From: Candidatus Altimarinota bacterium
Lineage (GTDB): Bacteria; Patescibacteriota; Gracilibacteria; UBA1369; LOWO2-01-FULL-3
Assembly: GCA_029939035.1 (NCBI GenBank)
Contig: JAOZTS010000011.1
Span: 1 to 17,693 of the forward strand
Direction of reading: 5' to 3'
DNA: 17,693 nt
Shown here: positions 15,002 through 17,693 of the stretch, piece after piece
Layout: each line of letters starts with the position of its first letter
Position numbering within the stretch: position 1 is the stretch's first letter
Position numbers and translations under genes: made by a program
The notes under the pieces: generated by a model
Seen by the model: the letters and a program-made list of their open reading frames with translations, nothing else
The model's database searches: none
Told to the model about the DNA's origin: nothing

Positions 15002-15637
15002 ATGGAAAATTTAGAAACCACAAAATACGAAATCATGTTAATTCTTCTACCTGACCTAGGAGAAGAAAAGACAAAAAACGAACTTGATGAAGTTCGGTCT
15101 GTAATCTCAGAAAATGGAGGTGAAATCTTTAACGAAGATCTCTGGGGTGTCAGAGAATTTGCTTACAGGATCAAAAAACTAGACGAAGGATACTATGCAG
15201 TATTCAACTTCACTATGGAGCCGGGGAAATTGAAAAAACTAGACAAACCGCTAGTACTAAACCAAAGTGTGCTTCGGTATTTGATAGTTAAGACTCCAAA
15301 TAGTCACGAAATTATCACATTAGAGGAATACGAAGAAAAAGCGGCAAAAGAAAAAGCTGAAGAGGATAAAAAGAAAGAAGAAAAGGAGAAAGGAAAATCT
15401 GCCCCAAGGCCAAAACCAAAACCAAAGCCAAAGGCCAAAGTAGAAAAAGTAGAAAAAGTAGAAAAGGTAGAAAAAAAGGAAGAGCCAAAGAAAGAAGAGC
15501 CAAAAGAGGAAAAACCAGAGAAAGAAGAGGAACCAAAGGAAGAGCCAAAAAAAGAAGAGAAAAAGCCTGCAGCAAAGCTGGACGATGTTGACGAAAGGCT
15601 TAGAAGCATCATCGACGATCCTGATATTTCACTTTAA
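15002..15637 (+). CDS. rpsF: Ribosomal protein S6 with long Lys/Glu/Pro tail
   Basis: A 211-residue product; the S6 core is residues 1-100 (YEIMLILLPDL, DLWGVREFAYRIKKLDEGYYAVFNF, LRYLIVKT), binding 16S rRNA together with S18 on the small-subunit platform. Typical S6 is 95-135 residues. About 105 extra residues follow: an alpha-helical E/K stretch, PKPKPKPK, four VEK units and KKEEPKKEEP-like repeats, ending in a non-repetitive LDDVDERLRSIIDDPDISL. The repeats are also visible in the DNA (four 9-base units at 15440-15475). Standard cluster order with ssb and rpsR. The core call is secure; the tail's role is unknown. Confidence 0.93.
   Translation: MENLETTKYEIMLILLPDLGEEKTKNELDEVRSVISENGGEIFNEDLWGVREFAYRIKKLDEGYYAVFNFTMEPGKLKKLDKPLVLNQSVLRYLIVKTPNSHEIITLEEYEEKAAKEKAEEDKKKEEKEKGKSAPRPKPKPKPKAKVEKVEKVEKVEKKEEPKKEEPKEEKPEKEEEPKEEPKKEEKKPAAKLDDVDERLRSIIDDPDISL
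15404..15475 (+). repeat. Short tandem repeats within the rpsF tail
   Basis: A run of CCAAAA/CCAAAG-like hexamers (about 15404-15439) encodes PKPKPKPK, followed by four copies of the 9-base unit GTAGAAAAA (with one G variant) at 15440-15475 encoding VEK repeats. Such arrays can change length by replication slippage in multiples of 3 bases without breaking the frame when the unit is 6 or 9. Confidence 0.7.
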
Positions 15638-15650
15638 TAACCATTAGAAA

Positions 15651-16073
15651 ATGAGATCAATAAACAAGGTAATAATCATAGGAAATCTAACAAGAGATCC
15701 GGAAATGAAAGAAACTCAAAACGGCCAAGCAATTACAACTTTTGGTATAGCTACAAATAGAGAATGGGTGGTTGGAGACGGAGAAAGAAAGAAATCTACA
15801 GAATTTCATGAAGTAGTAGCATGGGCTAAATTGGCAGAAATATGCGGAAAATTCCTTAAAAAAGGAAAATTAATATATTTAGAGGGATATCTGAAAACAC
15901 GAAGTTGGGAGACTGAAGAAGGAGACAAAAGATTCAGAACAGAAGTAGTCCTTCAAGACATGATTATGCTTGAAAAAAGAGGTAATGTAGATGGAGAAGA
16001 CAGAGAATTACTAGAAACAGCACCCAAAGCAGAGGATGCCCCTGCACCAGATGCTGACGATAACGTATTTTAA
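15651..16073 (+). CDS. ssb: Single-stranded DNA-binding protein
   Basis: A 140-residue OB-fold protein that coats single-stranded DNA during replication and repair. The core (1-110) has INKVIIIGNLTRDPEMK, TTFGIATNREW, TEFHEVVAW and KGKLIYLEGYLKTRSWE. A short acidic, Pro/Ala tail ends in DADDNVF, a variant of the acidic tip (usually DDDIPF) that docks partner proteins. Located between rpsF (13-base gap) and rpsR, the classical bacterial order. No Shine-Dalgarno precedes the ATG. Confidence 0.95.
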   Translation: MRSINKVIIIGNLTRDPEMKETQNGQAITTFGIATNREWVVGDGERKKSTEFHEVVAWAKLAEICGKFLKKGKLIYLEGYLKTRSWETEEGDKRFRTEVVLQDMIMLEKRGNVDGEDRELLETAPKAEDAPAPDADDNVF

Positions 16074-16092
16074 TCAATAACCAACTTATAAT

Positions 16093-16305
16093 ATGCCATC
16101 ATATAAGAATAGAAAGTGCCACTTCTGTGAAAACCAACTTGAGCATATTGATTACAAAAATGTGAGCCTAATCGAGAAATTTACATCTCAGTATTTCAAA
16201 ATTGTTCCTCGGTATTACAGCGGAGCTTGCCTAAAACATCAGAAAAAACTCACAACTGCGATCAAAAATGCAAGAATTATGGGGCTGACAAGTTTTATTA
16301 GGTAG
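16093..16305 (+). CDS. rpsR: Ribosomal protein S18, zinc-ribbon type
   Basis: A 70-residue small-subunit protein that pairs with S6. It retains a likely zinc site: C9 and C12 (CHFC) and C46 and H49 (CLKH), the C+ form of S18. The core IDYKNVSLIEKFTSQYFKI, and the C-terminal AIKNARIMGLTSFI stretch are typical. It is the last gene of the cluster, with a terminator just after it. Confidence 0.95.
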   Translation: MPSYKNRKCHFCENQLEHIDYKNVSLIEKFTSQYFKIVPRYYSGACLKHQKKLTTAIKNARIMGLTSFIR

Positions 16306-16314
16306 AGGCAAACA

Positions 16315-16354
16315 CTATTTTACCACTTAACCCTTTCAAAATAGGGCTTTTTTT
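16315..16354 (+). terminator. Intrinsic terminator of the rpsF-ssb-rpsR operon
   Basis: CTATTTT (16315-16321) can pair with AAAATAG (16338-16344), or alternatively CCCT (16331-16334) with AGGG (16343-16346); both end just before a seven-T run (16348-16354). It starts 10 bases after the rpsR stop. Confidence 0.7.
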
Positions 16355-16362
16355 GGTATAAT
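16335..16362 (+). promoter_or_regulatory. Promoter overlapping the rpsR terminator
   Basis: A perfect TATAAT is at 16357-16362, directly after the terminator T run. The -35 would fall in the terminator stem (TTCAAA at 16335-16340, 16 bases away, moderate match). Transcription would begin near 16369, giving a leader of about 27 bases before the ATG at 16397. Confidence 0.5.
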
Positions 16363-16396
16363 AACTAGAAAAATTCATACAAAAACAAAACAAAAA

Positions 16397-16951
16397 ATGA
16401 TAAAAAAACTAAAAGAAAAATTTAAGCAAAGAAAGATACGAATAGCGAAGGAAAGGGAATACCTGGAAAACCTACCTTCGGCATTCGACAATACTGCGAT
16501 TTCATGGACCGCTCCAGAACACATCAGACACAATAGAGGGAAGATCTGGAAAGTAATTGTGGCCTCTCTACTAATAGCAGCAATTGTAACTGGAGTGGTT
16601 CATCAAGCATGGACTTTCTCTCTAGCAATAATGGTTTTCGCGATTGTCTATTATCTCGTAAACAGGGAGCCTACAAAAGACGTAGAAGTATCAATCTCAG
16701 ATATTGGAATAAAGGTAGGAAGAAGGAAGTACCCATTCACAAGAATAAATTCTTTCTGGTTGGTTTACGAGCCTCCATATACAAAATCATTGCACATAAG
16801 GGTAGATAAAGACCTAGTGGTTGATGTTTCCATACAGCTATGCAGGCAAGATCCATCAGAGGTTCGTGAGTTTTTGATGGAAAAAATTCCAGAAAGAGAG
16901 GGACATAACCAGTCTTTAACTGAATTATTCTCAAGATTACTAAAAATCTAA
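16397..16951 (+). CDS. Unrecognised membrane protein with two helices and a C-terminal beta-rich domain
   Basis: 184 residues. A charged, Lys/Arg-rich N-terminus (1-30) is followed by SWTAPEHIRHNRGKIW, two adjacent membrane helices (about 51-70 and 71-88), then an alternating beta-like stretch (DVEVSISDIGIKVGRRKYPFTRINSFWLVYEPP) resembling PH-like modules found in small bacterial membrane proteins, and a helical end. I do not recognise a named family with certainty; similar architectures are often annotated hypothetical in candidate-phyla genomes. No catalytic motif. It has its own promoter and lies 11 bases before the next gene, so the two likely form an operon. Confidence 0.75.
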   Translation: MIKKLKEKFKQRKIRIAKEREYLENLPSAFDNTAISWTAPEHIRHNRGKIWKVIVASLLIAAIVTGVVHQAWTFSLAIMVFAIVYYLVNREPTKDVEVSISDIGIKVGRRKYPFTRINSFWLVYEPPYTKSLHIRVDKDLVVDVSIQLCRQDPSEVREFLMEKIPEREGHNQSLTELFSRLLKI

Positions 16952-16962
16952 ACACTTAAATT

Positions 16963-17693
16963 ATGTCATTAGATAAAGGAAAATTCAAAATCCACTACAA
17001 GGAACAAATGAAAAAGGCATTTAAGGGCTTGGATAAAATCCAGGATGAGCTTTCAAAAGGGCTATATGTGAAAACAGCTAGAGGTAGACTGCAAGCGAAT
17101 ATGATGACAGATATCCTCACCGGATCAGCTGTCGACAAAGTTAGAAGACTTTGGAGAGCAGAAGCTAAAAAAATAATAGCAAGTAGCAGTGGGGGATCAA
17201 AAATGCTTGCAGATCTGAATAGAATAGACAAAGTATATGGGGCAGAATTAGTTACAATAACCAAAATAGCAACCAGATACATAGCTGAAATCAGAAGAAT
17301 GCACGGAGGAATGATAACCGGGAAAGTACTACTGAAAATGAGAAAGAGTGCCGCATTCAAAGCTCGTGTAATGTCAAAACTTTTATTAAATCCAAAGAAC
17401 ACAGGAGCAATGGCTTCAGTAAAATATGCATTCAAAATAGAAACACAGACAAAAGAAAGATTTGCAAAAGTAAAACTACACTTAAGTAAAACATTTGCTT
17501 CAGGAGGGGCTGACTATGACCAAGGGGAAGCTCCAGCATCATGGATGACTCTGAATTTTCTTTCTGGAAAAGAGAAAAAAGAAGCCCTCGCATTTCACAT
17601 AGCTGACAAAAAACTTTCAGGCGAAAAGCTGAAGGCATTCCTAAAAGCAGGAAGCAAACATGGAGCAATTAGTTTTTCTCTTGCAAGCCAATT
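16963..17693 (+). CDS. Unrecognised Lys-rich protein, partial at the window end
   Basis: Open from ATG at 16963 to the window end without a stop: at least 243 residues (MSLDKGKFKIHYKEQMKKAF...). The product is mainly helical and basic, with no signal peptide or membrane helix in the visible part. Clusters such as DKVRRLWRAEAKKII, a Gly/Met-rich patch (MHGGMITGKVLLKMRK) and ASGGADYDQGEAPASWMTLNFLS are visible but I recognise no family. It directly follows the two-helix membrane protein, so a shared function is possible. Coding is supported by length and by codon use like its neighbours. Confidence 0.7.
   Translation, partial: MSLDKGKFKIHYKEQMKKAFKGLDKIQDELSKGLYVKTARGRLQANMMTDILTGSAVDKVRRLWRAEAKKIIASSSGGSKMLADLNRIDKVYGAELVTITKIATRYIAEIRRMHGGMITGKVLLKMRKSAAFKARVMSKLLLNPKNTGAMASVKYAFKIETQTKERFAKVKLHLSKTFASGGADYDQGEAPASWMTLNFLSGKEKKEALAFHIADKKLSGEKLKAFLKAGSKHGAISFSLASQ

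Noticed and set aside
15304..15612. Ser/Phe-rich minus-strand frame opposite the S6 tail
   Set aside because: An artefact of the A-rich, repetitive sense strand; reversed GAA/AAA codons give strings of Ser/Phe.
1..17693. CRISPR arrays, insertion sequences, tRNA or rRNA genes
   Set aside because: No spaced direct repeats, no transposase-like frame and no T-arm or acceptor-stem pattern were found on reading both strands.

Overview
The window is gene-dense, AT-rich bacterial chromosome with very short intergenic gaps. Bacterial identity is secure: it carries rpsF-ssb-rpsR, undecaprenyl-diphosphatase, YidD, an L-serine dehydratase of two subunits, and full-length PurH. AT-rich lysine-heavy coding, tight packing, almost no Shine-Dalgarno sequences, a low-complexity tail on ribosomal protein S6 and an archaeal-type PurP pair suggest a candidate-phyla-radiation (Patescibacteria) lineage, perhaps Peregrinibacteria-like. 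That placement is inference, made without any search. The genetic code looks standard: TGA ends at least two genes, one of them in a 4-base ATGA overlap.

Layout. (1) 11-439, minus: start of an SPFH/band-7 (slipin-like) gene that meets a stop far too early. (2) 636-1655, plus: an MscS-type mechanosensitive channel with a good promoter, a structured leader and a terminator. (3) 1741-2276: about 540 bases with no gene. It holds an intrinsic terminator pointing leftward, several strong hairpins and a possible pseudoknot, so I propose an unidentified structured RNA, most likely on the minus strand. (4) 2277-4487, plus: sdaAB-sdaAA (serine to pyruvate and ammonia) followed by purN. (5) 14628 down to 4489, minus: eleven genes in near-continuous array: M23 peptidase, yidD, purH, uppP, canonical purP, divergent purP-like ATP-grasp gene, PgsA-like CDP-alcohol phosphotransferase, SDR epimerase, sugar nucleotidyltransferase with a left-handed beta-helix, glycosyltransferase 2, SMR-like transporter. 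(6) From 15002, plus: rpsF-ssb-rpsR, a terminator overlapping a new promoter, a two-TM protein of unknown function, and an unrecognised gene running off the end.

How it fits together. Purine synthesis is represented by PurN, PurH and PurP. The cell appears able to formylate AICAR by two chemistries: 10-formyl-tetrahydrofolate (PurH) and formate plus ATP (PurP). The second PurP-like gene has changed active-site motifs and sits directly upstream of lipid and envelope genes. The rest of the minus-strand array is cell-envelope biology: lipid-carrier recycling (UppP), membrane protein insertion (YidD), peptidoglycan cutting (LysM-M23), phospholipid head-group transfer, sugar activation and glycosyl transfer. 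The most interesting points are the tandem PurP pair beside a complete PurH, the altered PurP-like ligase in an envelope operon, and the structured RNA region.
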